A DNA stretch of 47,067 bases from Deltaproteobacteria bacterium (GTDB taxonomy: Bacteria > Desulfobacterota > Desulfobaccia > Desulfobaccales > 0-14-0-80-60-11). Positions 8,136-16,912 of this stretch are shown in pieces. Below the pieces are notes generated by a model that made no database searches, was not told the DNA's origin, and saw only the letters and a program-made list of their open reading frames with translations. The position numbers and the translations under genes are program-made. Every line of letters begins with the position of its first letter. The first letter of the stretch is position 1. Where the stretch lies: NCBI GenBank assembly GCA_030018495.1, contig JASEFS010000029.1, positions 1 through 47,067 on the forward strand. The letters are read 5' to 3'.

Positions 8136-9008
8136 CTACCGCATTTGTCCCGACGGCAGCTTACTGTCCAAGGGCGCCCCTTGCAGGTCGGGCGTGTAAC
8201 GCAGAGGGTCCGGCAAGGGCGGGGGTGAGACCGCGATTTCAGCGGGCAGCGACGGCCTCATCCCGGCTTGTCCGTGCTGCGGGGTTTCCTTGGCATAGCC
8301 GGATTTGCCGCGGGGAAAGGAAAGCTGCTCAAAAAGTTGTCCAGCCAGGGCCGGGTCGAGATTGCCCAGCACCGCGTATTGACCGAGGACGCCTTGTTTG
8401 TTGCCGGTTTGAAGGTACGCGGAACCCAAATTGTAGTGCGCGTCGATATTGCCGGGATTTGCCTGGATTGCGGATTGAAAGGCGTTGATGGCCTGATCGT
8501 AATCGCCCTGTGCGGCTAAGGCCGTCCCCAGGTTGTTAAACGCGGCGTCATCTTTGGGGTTCAGGGCTACTGCCTCTTTTAGGGACGCGGCGGCGGCCGT
8601 CCAGTTGCCCTGCTGCAAATAGGCGGCGCCCTGCTGGCCGTAAACAGTCCCCAACGTGGTTTTGGCTTCCCTGTAGTCAGGCTTGAGCTTGACGGCCTTG
8701 GTGAGAGCCGTGACGGCCCCCTGCCGGTCGCCCTGCACGGCTTTTAATTCCCCCAAGCGATAGAGGGCTTCGGGGTAATCGGCTTTCAGACTGAGGGCCT
8801 TTTGATAAGCCTGTAAGGCCTGCTGGGAGTTGCCCTGGATTTCATACTTCAAGCCCAACATATAGTGAGCCTGCGGGTTGTCCGGCTCCCGCTGGACCAC
8901 GGCCTGGAGATCCTGCAAAGACGGCTGTTTCTGTTGCGCCAATCCCGAGGAAGCCGCCAGCACCATCAGGCTGGCCAGGATGGTGGATGCCACGCACGCT
9001 TTTTTCAT
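8136..9008 (-). CDS. secreted TPR-repeat protein
   Basis: This 290-residue protein starts at an ATG with a good AGGAG site; a longer frame to 9080 would overlap its candidate promoter. The signal peptide MKKACVASTILASLMVLAAS is followed by a cleavage site near GLAQQ. About five tetratricopeptide repeats follow, with the usual Gly-Ala and Pro spacing (AHYMLGLKYEIQGN, ALYRLGELKAVQGD, AFNNLGTALAAQGDYDQA, AHYNLGSAYLQTGN). A Pro-rich tail is last. TPR arrays mediate protein-protein contacts, here in the periplasm or at the surface. It lies downstream of the PAP2 gene on the same strand but has its own candidate sigma-54 promoter at 9089-9106. Confidence 0.85.
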   Translation of the reverse strand: MKKACVASTILASLMVLAASSGLAQQKQPSLQDLQAVVQREPDNPQAHYMLGLKYEIQGNSQQALQAYQKALSLKADYPEALYRLGELKAVQGDRQGAVTALTKAVKLKPDYREAKTTLGTVYGQQGAAYLQQGNWTAAAASLKEAVALNPKDDAAFNNLGTALAAQGDYDQAINAFQSAIQANPGNIDAHYNLGSAYLQTGNKQGVLGQYAVLGNLDPALAGQLFEQLSFPRGKSGYAKETPQHGQAGMRPSLPAEIAVSPPPLPDPLRYTPDLQGAPLDSKLPSGQMR

Positions 9009-9088
9009 GTTCGACTCCTGCCTTCTGGCATTTTTATCGTCCTGCTTGCCGGCCGGGTTCAGCCCACCGCACAGACTCATTTACAGCA

Positions 9089-9106
9089 TAGCAAAAACCT
9101 TGCCGG
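9089..9106 (-). promoter_or_regulatory. candidate sigma-54 promoter for the TPR gene
   Basis: On the minus strand the sequence reads CGGCAAG-N4-TTGCTA, with GG and GC 10 nt apart. The first T of the -24 box is C, and the other key bases fit the RpoN consensus. The predicted start lies near 9080, leaving a 70-nt leader before the ATG at 9008. The match is good but not perfect. Confidence 0.5.
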
Positions 9107-9112
9107 ACCTCG

Positions 9113-9949
9113 CTAATATGTCCAGGTCAGGCTCACATATCCGCCCTGCCGCGTCGGCGCCAGAGCCACATGAAAGGTGTTGGGGTCTATCCCCAAAAAA
9201 GCATCGTTCATGAAAATTCCGATGAAGTTGCCCAGAGCCATCCCGGCCAAGACATCTGCGGGAAAATGTTTTTGGGCCTCCACCCTGGCCCAGGCTGTTC
9301 CAACGCTGAGCAGCACCAGCCCCGCCCGGGAGGCGAACCGGGCTTCTCCGGGCATGGAAATGTAGGTAAGGTTCCGGGAGGCCAAAGCGCTGGCGGCCGC
9401 GGCCGTAGTGGCGTGGGTGGAGGGGAAGCTCTCGTAGTTGTCTTTATCCGGACGCTTGTGATGGGTGGCCTGCTGCAAACCGTAGGTCACTCCTTCCACC
9501 AGCCCCAGTGCGGCTACGCCCGGCAGGGCGCCCTTGACCTTGGCCTTAAGCCAATCCCCTGACATCTCGCCGCTGGGGGTGGCCAGAAGCGTAATGACAT
9601 ACGCGGCTTCACAAGTGTGCTTCAAGACGTCGGCTGCGGTGTCGGCATTGCCGCGGGAGCCGAAGACGGGCGTTTCCCGGGAGGCCCAGCGTGAAACTTT
9701 GCCGTCCCAATCATCGATTTGCATGATCGCGGCCCCTGCCGCGGGCACCCAGGTGGCCGGAGACAGGGCGGCATTTACGGCGGCCTTGCCGACCCTGGGC
9801 CAGCCGGGGCAAAGGGTGGCGTCCTGCCCCCAGCGCCGCCCGTTGGGGAGAGTGCCGCAGGCCGAGGTCAGCAGCGCGGCAAAGATGCAAAGCAAACACC
9901 ATAATGTTTTGAGGTTAAATCGCTTGCCAGTCCCGCCCGTTCTCGCCAT
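9113..9949 (-). CDS. PAP2-family phosphatase, predicted lipoprotein
   Basis: From the ATG at 9949 the protein has 278 residues. It opens with a signal peptide ending in the lipobox LLTSAC (Cys31), which suggests anchoring as a lipoprotein. The acid-phosphatase (PAP2) signature is present in order: KRPDKDNY (165-172), SFPSTHA (174-180, with Thr in the usual Gly position) and ARVEAQKHFPAD (221-232) supplying the catalytic histidine. Family members remove phosphate from lipids or nucleotides in the periplasm. An upstream in-frame ATG at 9988 is possible; neither start has a strong ribosome binding site. The TPR gene lies next on the same strand. Confidence 0.85.
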   Translation of the reverse strand: MARTGGTGKRFNLKTLWCLLCIFAALLTSACGTLPNGRRWGQDATLCPGWPRVGKAAVNAALSPATWVPAAGAAIMQIDDWDGKVSRWASRETPVFGSRGNADTAADVLKHTCEAAYVITLLATPSGEMSGDWLKAKVKGALPGVAALGLVEGVTYGLQQATHHKRPDKDNYESFPSTHATTAAAASALASRNLTYISMPGEARFASRAGLVLLSVGTAWARVEAQKHFPADVLAGMALGNFIGIFMNDAFLGIDPNTFHVALAPTRQGGYVSLTWTY

Positions 9950-10079
9950 GGTGGTGCTAGTATACGGAAGTTTAAAGTGCCAGTCCATGGTTAAATGGCG
10001 CTTTGACCAAATCCTCTTTGATGCTTAATTTAAAAGATTACATTACCAACAAAGATGAGGCCGGATTATAGTAAACTCT

Positions 10080-10226
10080 TACCCCCAACCCTTTATTGGG
10101 ACACAGGCTTGCAGTGCTTCACAGGCAAGATGTCTGTGTTCCCGAATATGTATGTATGTTGGGTTGGGATGGAACCTCAAGGGGAGGACGGGAGGCCTGC
10201 GGTCCCCCGGCCCTGCCCTCGAGTTA
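10080..10226. repeat. dispersed intergenic repeat, copy A
   Basis: This segment shares its layout with 12320-12446. Each opens with an ACCYCCAACCC-like stretch, then a hairpin whose outer arms are GGGANNACAGGC and GCCTGTGNTCCC (slightly degenerate here), and ends CCCCCGGCCCT...TCRAGTTA. It occupies the space between the PAP2 gene and the SDR gene. Confidence 0.75.
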
Positions 10227-10253
10227 CTTTCATGAAGATGGAAAGGGACACAG

Positions 10254-11759
10254 ATGCGCGAGGCGCCGGTATTGGTGACCGGAGCAACGGGATATGTGGG
10301 CGGTCGGCTCATCCCGCAGCTCCTGGAAGCGGGATACAAGGTCAGGGCCCTGGGGCGGTCCGCGGCCAAACTGAAGGGGCGGCCCTGGGCCGGCCACCCC
10401 AACGTGGAGCTGGCCGCGGGGGACGTGCTGGATGCGGACTCCCTCACCAAGGCGGCCACCGGCTGCTGGGCCGGGTTTTACCTGGTGCATTCCATGGTTG
10501 CGGACCCCAAGGGCTACACGGAGACCGACCGCCAGGCGGCCCGAAACATGGTGAAGGCAGCCGCGGCCTCGGGCCTGGAGCGCATTGTCTATCTGGGCGG
10601 TTTAGGCGGGGCTGAAGACCCTCATTTGAGCGAGCACTTGCGCTCCCGCTATGAAGTGGCCCGCATTCTGCAATCCGGGCCGGTGCCCGCCACGTTCCTG
10701 CGGGCCGCCATGATTCTGGGCTCGGGCAGCGCTTCCTTTGAAATCATGCGCTACCTGGTGGACCGCCTGCCGGTGATGATCACCCCCCGCTGGGTCAGCA
10801 ATCCGGTGCAGCCCATCGCCATCAGCAATGTCCTGGGGTACCTGCAAGGCTGCCTGGAGCACGACGAAGTCAAGGGCCAAACCTTTGACATAGGCGGCCC
10901 GGAGGTGGTTTCCTACCGCAAGCTTTTTGACATTTACGCCGAAGAAGCCGGGCTGCCGCGTCGCCTCATCATACCCGTGCCGGTGCTGACGCCGAAATTG
11001 AGCTCCTATTGGATTCACCTGGTGACGCCGGTGCCGGCCAGCATTGCCCGCCCCCTGGCCGAAGGACTGCGCAACCCCGTGATCTGCCAGGAGAACCGCA
11101 TCCGGGAAATCATACCCCAGGAACTTCTGGATTGCCGCGCCACCATTCGCCTGGCTTTGGAAAAGGTGCAACAGCAGCGGGTGGACACTTGCTGGATGGA
11201 CGCGGGCCGGGCCGCGCCCCCGGAGTGGCTTATCTGCGGCGATGCCCCTTACGCGGGAGGCACTGTCCTGGATTTGGCCTACCGCATCGTGCTGGCTGCG
11301 TCGCCCGAAGAGGTCTGGCAGCCCATCGCCAAAATCGGCGGCCAAACGGGGTGGTACTTCGGCACCCGGCTTTGGCAAATCCGGGGCTGGTTTGACCGTC
11401 TCCTAGGCGGCGTCGGCTTTCGTGGCGGCAGAAGGCATCCCACCGACATCCGCGTCGGCGATGCCCTGGATTTCTGGCGGGTCCTGGAAGTTGAGCCTGG
11501 CAGGCGTCTGCAACTCCTGGCGGAGATGAAGCTTCCCGGCGAGGCCATCCTGGAATTTCAGCTCAAGAAAATAGATGAGGGCCGCACGGAACTGGTGCAG
11601 CGGGCCCGTTTTTTACCCAAAGGATTGTGGGGGATTGTTTATTGGCACCTCCTGGACCCGTGGCACCGCTGGGTGTATGGGGGCATGCTCAAGGCCATCG
11701 CCGGGGCCGCGGGCAAAGAAATAATCCGCGGGCCTGAAAAAATCGGGCCGAAAAAGTAG
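10254..11759 (+). CDS. SDR-family NAD(P)-binding protein with C-terminal DUF2867-like domain
   Basis: This 501-residue protein starts at an ATG 7 nt after AAAGGGA. The N-terminal 300 residues form an atypical short-chain dehydrogenase/NmrA-like Rossmann domain, with the dinucleotide loop TGATGYVGGRL (9-19) and a later YLVHSM...DRQAARNMVKAA segment. The remaining 190 residues begin near LDLAYRIVLAASPEEVW and end with a conserved LDPWHRWVYGGMLKAIA stretch. They match the DUF2867 region that is commonly fused to such domains. The substrate is unknown; related proteins are annotated as NAD(P)H-binding or epimerase-like. The gene stands alone, with the fliS gene convergent downstream. Confidence 0.85.
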   Translation: MREAPVLVTGATGYVGGRLIPQLLEAGYKVRALGRSAAKLKGRPWAGHPNVELAAGDVLDADSLTKAATGCWAGFYLVHSMVADPKGYTETDRQAARNMVKAAAASGLERIVYLGGLGGAEDPHLSEHLRSRYEVARILQSGPVPATFLRAAMILGSGSASFEIMRYLVDRLPVMITPRWVSNPVQPIAISNVLGYLQGCLEHDEVKGQTFDIGGPEVVSYRKLFDIYAEEAGLPRRLIIPVPVLTPKLSSYWIHLVTPVPASIARPLAEGLRNPVICQENRIREIIPQELLDCRATIRLALEKVQQQRVDTCWMDAGRAAPPEWLICGDAPYAGGTVLDLAYRIVLAASPEEVWQPIAKIGGQTGWYFGTRLWQIRGWFDRLLGGVGFRGGRRHPTDIRVGDALDFWRVLEVEPGRRLQLLAEMKLPGEAILEFQLKKIDEGRTELVQRARFLPKGLWGIVYWHLLDPWHRWVYGGMLKAIAGAAGKEIIRGPEKIGPKK

Positions 11760-11792
11760 GGGCCTCGCCTGCGGATTGAGGCAAGTATCCGT

Positions 11793-12236
11793 TCACACCA
11801 CCAAAGAACCCAGATGCTGGCGGGGGGCCTCCACCGCAGCGTCCAGGCTCTCGGCGGGTTCGCCGGGCCGGACTTTCTTGCAGACTTCCTCCCAGGCTGC
11901 CTTGAGCTGCACCAGCATGCCCAGGACTTCCTCCACCGCGTCCCGATCTCCATTAATGTTGGCCCGGGTCAGGTGCGCGGTCATGAAGTTGTACAGGTGG
12001 AAGAGGTTCGTAGCCACCTCCCGGCCTTCCTGAAAATTCAGAGAGGCGTTCAATTCCGCGATGATATCCAGCGCCTTGCCCAGATACAGGCCCTTGCCGG
12101 CGACGTCCTTGAGGGCCATTTTTTCCTGAGCCTGCCGCAAAAAGGAAATCGCCCCTTCATAGAGCATGACCACCAACTGCAAGCGGTCGGCGGTGGCCAC
12201 CTGGGTGGCGGCGTACTGCTGGCACTGGGTTTTCAT
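11793..12236 (-). CDS. fliS: flagellar export chaperone FliS
   Basis: This 147-residue protein starts at an ATG with AAGGAGG upstream. It shows the FliS pattern: an N-terminal YAATQVATADRLQLVVMLYEGA segment (split here: YAATQVATAD, then LQLVVMLYEGAISFLRQA), a central LGKALDIIAELNASLNF, and LFHLYNFMTAHLTRANI. FliS is the cytoplasmic chaperone that binds the C-terminus of flagellin and prevents premature polymerisation. It is the last gene of the minus-strand order fliC, fliD, fliS, and is separated from fliD by 248 bp that contain a dispersed repeat, so it may have its own promoter. Confidence 0.93.
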   Translation of the reverse strand: MKTQCQQYAATQVATADRLQLVVMLYEGAISFLRQAQEKMALKDVAGKGLYLGKALDIIAELNASLNFQEGREVATNLFHLYNFMTAHLTRANINGDRDAVEEVLGMLVQLKAAWEEVCKKVRPGEPAESLDAAVEAPRQHLGSLVV

Positions 12237-12319
12237 GGGCCGTCTGCCTCCTTGAAATTTCAATTCTGTAAAGCTTTATTTGAGGAAGGCCAGAGGTCAT
12301 AAACCCCTGCCCCATCCCT

Positions 12320-12446
12320 CACCTCCAACCCGTATCGGGAGTACAGGCTTCCAGTCTGAGCTGCACAGGCAAGATGCCTGTGCTCCCGAACAGGCATTCA
12401 AAGGAAGGGTAAGCCTGAGTTCCCCCGGCCCTCGCCTCAAGTTATG
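12320..12446. repeat. dispersed intergenic repeat, copy B
   Basis: This is the second copy of the element described at 10080-10226. It has the same order of blocks and a better-formed hairpin: GGGAGTACAGGC near 12337 pairs with GCCTGTGCTCCC near 12376-12387. It separates fliD from fliS. Confidence 0.75.
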
Positions 12447-12484
12447 CTATTTCATGCTCCGAATAATACTGCTTCGGGTTTTCC

Positions 12485-14224
12485 TCAACTTTTTCGGGTG
12501 CTGGTATTCAGGTTTTGCAGTTGCCCTGCCAGATAGTTGGCCTGGTCGTTGAGTTGGGCCAAAACCGCCTCCAACCGGGCGAACTGTTCCATCAGCCGCT
12601 GCCTGACGCCTTCCACCCGGCGCTGTTCGAATTCAATCTTGGCGTCGATGGAGCCCACGATATCGTTGTAGTTGCTGATCAGGATGTTCACCGGCCCCGA
12701 AGACGCGCTCAGCAGGTCGTCCAGCTTCCGGCTGAACTGGCCGTTGACGCCCAACTGCAAACGCACCGTACCGGCATAAGAGCCGTCCGCCAGATTGACC
12801 CGCACCGCCAGGCCGTATTCCGGATAGCCGCTCAGGCCGGTCAGGGTGTCCCCGTCAATCGCGGCCGGGTGCCCGTTGATGGTGCCGCTGGTGATGACGC
12901 CGCCGGAGACGGTGGCCGCGACTTCATACACGCCGGGGAGCGTTATGCCGGGCAGGGAGCTGTAATAGGTAATATTGCCGCCGGCATCGTTGCTGACGCC
13001 CCGAAAGCTGGCCGCCAGGAGATGCCCCACGGCCTCGGGATTGCTGTTTAAAGCCGCGGCCAGGGTCGTCTCGTTGATGAGAAGCTGGCCGAAGGTTTCC
13101 GACGCTTCGTCCACGTCGGTGGTGATGCCGAGTTGGGCCAGGTTGACGAAGGCGTCTTCGGGGTCCTGAAAGCCGGGGGCGTTGCCGGTGGCGATGGCGG
13201 TGAGTTCGCTCTTGACAAGGTTGACTGCATAATTGCCGAAGAGGACGCCGGCCTGGCCGGTGATGCGGTTGTACGCGGTTTGCTCCCGGATAAAGCTGAC
13301 CGCGTCATTATACGCGGCTACCAGGTCGGCGATTTTTGCCTGCATGGCGGCAGCGTCGTAATTTACGCTGACGGTCACCGGCGAAGCTGAGGCGGCGTGC
13401 AGACTGAGCGTCACCCCGGCGATCAAATCGCTGATCTGGTTGCCGGCCCGTTCGATCCAGGCCCCCGGGGGGTAGCCGTCCAGCCGCACTTGGGCGTTCT
13501 GGGCCGCCTGGCTCTGGGTGAAGGCGGCGCTCCCAAAATTCACCGTGCCCCCGGCCCCGTCCAGGGTAGTGAGCCCGTCATCGACGGCAATGCTGTAGTA
13601 GCTGCCGGTATTTTGGCCCTGAAGCATCAGGCGGTAGCGGTCCGTGGTGAAGGCCGCCCCCATATCCAACACCATGGCCGCGACCCCGGGATTGGCGCCG
13701 CTGGCGTTGATGGCGTCGGCCAGGTCCTGCAAAGTGGCGCCGTCGGGCACATTGATGGATACCGCGGCCCCCCCGGCGTAGCTGAACGCAAAAACCTGAC
13801 TGCTGCCGCTGGCATTGATCACCGCGTCAGGTGCGCCCAAGCCCGCGTGCACCTCGATTTCATTCTGGGCCAGTTGATTGACCAGCACCTGGTGCGAGCC
13901 GGAAGCGGCCGTGGCCGCGGCCGCGGCGGTGAGCACCGCGGTGTTGCTGGAACTTACCGTTTTGACCTGGAACTCGGCCAGGGTGTCCATGGCCGCGGCG
14001 GCGTTTTTTAAATCCGTCAGCTTGACGTTGACTTCCTGGAGCGCGGCAATTTTTTCAGTCCATTCCGATTTCCAGGACTCCAGTCGCTGGATATGCCGAC
14101 TCTCGACCTCCACCAGCTTGGTGATTATACCCTGGCTGTCGATACCGGACCCCAAACCGCTGAAGGTGATGGACGGTTGGGGAAATAACGCCTGCGCAAT
14201 GCCGGAAAGGGTGGTGTCAGCCAT
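12485..14224 (-). CDS. fliD: flagellar filament cap protein FliD (HAP2)
   Basis: This 579-residue protein has the N-terminal FliD signature GLGSGIDSQGIITKLVEVE (about 22-40) followed by a coiled segment. The Ala/Gly/Ser-rich middle contains many beta-like repeats. The C-terminal FliD domain (about 320-560) ends in the coiled coil FEQRRVEGVRQRLMEQFARL. FliD forms the pentameric cap at the filament tip and directs flagellin insertion. It lies 146 bp downstream of fliC on the same strand and upstream of fliS, the usual filament-gene order. A weak AGGC site precedes the ATG. Confidence 0.94.
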   Translation of the reverse strand: MADTTLSGIAQALFPQPSITFSGLGSGIDSQGIITKLVEVESRHIQRLESWKSEWTEKIAALQEVNVKLTDLKNAAAAMDTLAEFQVKTVSSSNTAVLTAAAAATAASGSHQVLVNQLAQNEIEVHAGLGAPDAVINASGSSQVFAFSYAGGAAVSINVPDGATLQDLADAINASGANPGVAAMVLDMGAAFTTDRYRLMLQGQNTGSYYSIAVDDGLTTLDGAGGTVNFGSAAFTQSQAAQNAQVRLDGYPPGAWIERAGNQISDLIAGVTLSLHAASASPVTVSVNYDAAAMQAKIADLVAAYNDAVSFIREQTAYNRITGQAGVLFGNYAVNLVKSELTAIATGNAPGFQDPEDAFVNLAQLGITTDVDEASETFGQLLINETTLAAALNSNPEAVGHLLAASFRGVSNDAGGNITYYSSLPGITLPGVYEVAATVSGGVITSGTINGHPAAIDGDTLTGLSGYPEYGLAVRVNLADGSYAGTVRLQLGVNGQFSRKLDDLLSASSGPVNILISNYNDIVGSIDAKIEFEQRRVEGVRQRLMEQFARLEAVLAQLNDQANYLAGQLQNLNTSTRKS

Positions 14225-14370
14225 ATCAAGGCCTGCCTTTTCTCAGTCCTCTATTAGCAAAGCCCATACCTTAAGAAAAAAAGCAAGGATAATAAGCACT
14301 TGCGAATATGAAGCCGCGGGCGGGGGGCGGGACAGGGAAGATTTTACCTCCCTGCCCCGGAAAGAAGGGT

Positions 14371-15255
14371 TTACCCGCCTATGAGGGTGAGGGCCAACTG
14401 CGGCAGGGCATTGGCCTGGGCCAGCATGGCCACCGCCGCCTGGGTGAGGATTTGGTTGCGCACGAACTCCGTCATTTCCAGGGCCACGTCCACGTCGGAG
14501 ATCCGGGATTCCGCGGCCTGGAGATTTTCCGCCTGAATGGTCAGGTTGGAGATGGTGTTGGACAAGCGGTTGGCCAGGGCCCCCAGACTGGCCCGGATGT
14601 TGTCCTTGGTGGAAATGGCATCGTCAATGGCCGCCAGGGAAGTTTGGGCCGCGGCCTGGGTGCTGATGGTGTAGCCCGCGGTGCCGGCGCCGATGGAATT
14701 GCCCACCCCCAGGGCTGAGGCAGTGGCGGAGTTGATCCGGATGTAGTAGTAATCTTCCGCGGAGCTGTTGCCCGTGCCGAAATGGATTTTCATCTGGTTG
14801 CCGGAAGAGCCGTCCAGGGCGGAGCCGGAGAGGCTGCCGTCCAGCAGCTTGACGCCGTTGAAGTCGGTGGCGTTTGCTATCCGGGTGATTTCCGAGGCCA
14901 TGGCCTGATACTCGCTGTCCATGATCAGGCGCTGGGCTGAGGTGTAGGTGCCGGTGGCCGCCTGTTCGGCCAACTCCTTCATGCGGGTGAGTTTTTCGTC
15001 AATGACCGACAGCGCGCCGTCTGCGGTTTGTATCATGGAGACGGCGTCATTGGCGTTGCGCACTCCCTGGTTCAGTACCCGGATATCGGTGCGCATTAAC
15101 TCCCGGATGGCGAGACCCGCGGCGTCATCCATGGCGGAGTTGATGCGCAAGCCGGAGGCCAGGCGCTGAACCGAGGTGGCCAGGCGGCTGTAGCTGAAGC
15201 TCAGGCTCCGGGCCGCGTTCATCGCCATTAAGTTGTGGTTGATTACCAAACCCAT
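14371..15255 (-). CDS. fliC: flagellin
   Basis: This 294-residue flagellin starts at an ATG preceded by AAGGAGG. The N-terminal D0/D1 region begins MGLVINHNLMAMNAAR and contains RLASGLRINSAMDDAAGLA. The C-terminal D1/D0 region contains AESRISDVDVALEMTEFVR and ends TLIGG. The middle is short, so the variable D2/D3 domains are largely absent, giving a slim filament subunit. Transcription should start from the perfect sigma-28 promoter at 15372-15398, giving a leader of about 110 nt with a hairpin. It is followed by fliD and fliS. Confidence 0.96.
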   Translation of the reverse strand: MGLVINHNLMAMNAARSLSFSYSRLATSVQRLASGLRINSAMDDAAGLAIRELMRTDIRVLNQGVRNANDAVSMIQTADGALSVIDEKLTRMKELAEQAATGTYTSAQRLIMDSEYQAMASEITRIANATDFNGVKLLDGSLSGSALDGSSGNQMKIHFGTGNSSAEDYYYIRINSATASALGVGNSIGAGTAGYTISTQAAAQTSLAAIDDAISTKDNIRASLGALANRLSNTISNLTIQAENLQAAESRISDVDVALEMTEFVRNQILTQAAVAMLAQANALPQLALTLIGG

Positions 15256-15318
15256 TTTCTATCCTCCTTGAATAAGACAGACCTGCGTCCATGCACAGCG
15301 AAGGCGCCTCTTGACGTT

Positions 15319-15354
15319 GCTGCCGCACCTCCTTTCTTTGGATTTGGAGGCAGC
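15319..15354 (-). promoter_or_regulatory. hairpin in the fliC 5' leader
   Basis: In the transcript, GCTGCC-TCC (from 15354) can pair with GGAGG-TGC-GGCAGC (to 15319), leaving a short A-rich loop and a small bulge. It lies between the sigma-28 start and the flagellin ribosome binding site. Stabilisation or translational control of flagellin mRNA is possible but is inference. Confidence 0.5.
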
Positions 15355-15371
15355 ACTTCGTTTCGCCAGTC

Positions 15372-15398
15372 TTATCGGCTAAAAGGCGAATTACTTTA
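15372..15398 (-). promoter_or_regulatory. sigma-28 (FliA) promoter of flagellin
   Basis: On the minus strand the sequence reads TAAA (15398-15395), 15 nt, then GCCGATAA (15379-15372). This is an exact match to the FliA consensus TAAA-N15-GCCGATAA. It points at fliC, 117 bp downstream. Confidence 0.95.
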
Positions 15399-15477
15399 AG
15401 CAGTCTGCTCCCGGATTCCTTTTTGCCTGTTTTTTCTTAATTGTTTTGCAGATACGTGTGCGATAAAATCAAAAAAT

Positions 15478-16494
15478 ATGTCATTTCGCACCACCAAGCC
15501 GCTGCTGGAGCGCCTCTACCAGCTTTTTCACCACGAGGACCGCCTTCTCATCCTCATCGACGCCGACCCGGATTCCATCGCCAGCGGCCTGGCTTTAAAA
15601 CGCCTGCTGTGGCGGCGCATCACCACCGCGGTCATTTCGCACGTCCGGCCCATCACCCGCTCTCAGAATGACCGGATGGTCCGGCTCCTGAACATTTCTC
15701 TGACTCCTTATAAGGAGATCAATCCAAGCGAATACAACCGCAAAGCCATTGTGGATTCCCAGCCCGGGCATCACGAAAATTTCGCCGGCCACCGCTACGA
15801 CGTCATCATCGACCATCATCCCAAGCTTCCTGACAGCGAGGCCCGGCTGCTGGATATCCGTCCGGAATACGGGGCCAACTCCTCCATTATGACCGAGTAC
15901 CTGCGGGCAGCCCGCATCAAGCCCTCCATCAAGCTGGCCACCGCGCTGTATTACGGCATCAAGACCGACACCTCCAATTTTGAGCGCCCGGCTATCGAGG
16001 CCGACGTGAAGGCCTTTCACTACCTGTTTGAGTTCACCCGCAAGCCCCTGGTGCGCCGCCTGGATTATGCCGAGCTGTCCCTGCCCATGCTGCAGTATTT
16101 CCAGCAGGCCATGCGCCGTTACCGGGTGCGCGGCAACCGCCTCTACACTTTCCTGGGGACCGTGCCCAGCCCGGATATCCTGGTGATTCTGGCGGATTCC
16201 TTCCTGCGGGTGGAGGAGATTTCCTGGACCATAGTGGGGGGAATTTACGACGACAAGCTGATCGTCATTTTCCGCAATGACGGGCTGCGCAAGAATGCCG
16301 GCCGCCTGGCCCAGGCCGCGTTCGGCAAACTGGGCTCCGCGGGCGGCCACGCCTCCAGCGCCCGGGCGGAGGTGCCCCTGACCAATATGGAGAAAGACAT
16401 GCCTCCCTGGTCAGGCCAATGGCAGGTGTGGCAGGACTTCATCATCCAGCGGGTGGAAAAGCGGGGCAGGCTGGCCGCAGCCGAAGGAAAGTGA
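15478..16494 (+). CDS. DHH-family phosphoesterase (NrnA-like)
   Basis: This 338-residue protein has the DHH motifs in order: DADPDS (28-33), a second Asp in IVDSQPGHH (91-99), DHHPK (112-116), a later KTDTSNFERP, and a C-terminal DHHA1 motif SAGGHASSARAEVP (about 286-299). Family members are Mn-dependent phosphoesterases that degrade short oligonucleotides (nanoRNase), cyclic dinucleotide products or pAp. The exact substrate here is undecided. The ATG has no strong ribosome binding site. It is divergent from fliC, sharing the 222-bp gap that holds the flagellin promoter. Confidence 0.88.
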   Translation: MSFRTTKPLLERLYQLFHHEDRLLILIDADPDSIASGLALKRLLWRRITTAVISHVRPITRSQNDRMVRLLNISLTPYKEINPSEYNRKAIVDSQPGHHENFAGHRYDVIIDHHPKLPDSEARLLDIRPEYGANSSIMTEYLRAARIKPSIKLATALYYGIKTDTSNFERPAIEADVKAFHYLFEFTRKPLVRRLDYAELSLPMLQYFQQAMRRYRVRGNRLYTFLGTVPSPDILVILADSFLRVEEISWTIVGGIYDDKLIVIFRNDGLRKNAGRLAQAAFGKLGSAGGHASSARAEVPLTNMEKDMPPWSGQWQVWQDFIIQRVEKRGRLAAAEGK

Positions 16495-16912
16495 TTAATC
16501 GGTAATTGAAAAAGTCCGCCAAGGGCTTTATTAGAGCCCGGATAAGTCACCAAGGACCGAATGACTCGGTGGCACAGGCTTTCCAGCCTGTGCAAAAAAA
16601 CACTCCGCTTTTGCGAACTTTCCGTTTTAATTATATATTTCAATGGGTTGCCGCATATTTTGAAAAGCTTTTGAATAAAGTGGGAGAGGCGAGTCAATAA
16701 TTCGGTGATTGCATTATTTTGGGGGGAAATACTGAACTAAAGTGCAGACAACAGCCAAATAAACCAGGCCGATGCTCAACTGAATAACACCTTCCCGCTT
16801 TTTCCCTGTTAATTTTACTTTTGAAATTGAATTTTTTACAAAAAAGTATTTATCTTTGGATTTGCTTATGCAAAATTGTTTATAAAAAATTCAACAAACA
16901 AAACACGAGAAA
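16495..16912. other. intergenic, AT-rich, with repeat copy C
   Basis: No gene is supported in these 418 bp. A perfect hairpin GCACAGGCT-TTCC-AGCCTGTGC (16572-16593) belongs to the same family as the dispersed repeats at 10080 and 12320 but lacks their flanks. The last 150 bp are AT-rich and lead into the kinase gene. A weak sigma-54-like spacing (GG at 16858, GC at 16870) is seen there. Confidence 0.5.

Noticed and set aside
10097-10114. GGGACACAGGCTTGCA resembles a -24/-12 promoter before the SDR gene
   Set aside because: The spacing fits, but the sequence is part of the dispersed hairpin repeat, and the other copies lack the -12 box.
15411-15428. Possible sigma-54 site (GG at 15413, GC at 15425) before the DHH gene
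   Set aside because: The -24 box lacks the conserved CA after GG, and the T-rich spacer makes TTGC a chance match.
16857-16873. Possible sigma-54 site before the kinase at 16913
   Set aside because: The spacing is right, but the -12 box is ATGCA and the -24 box is TGGATT; too weak to call.
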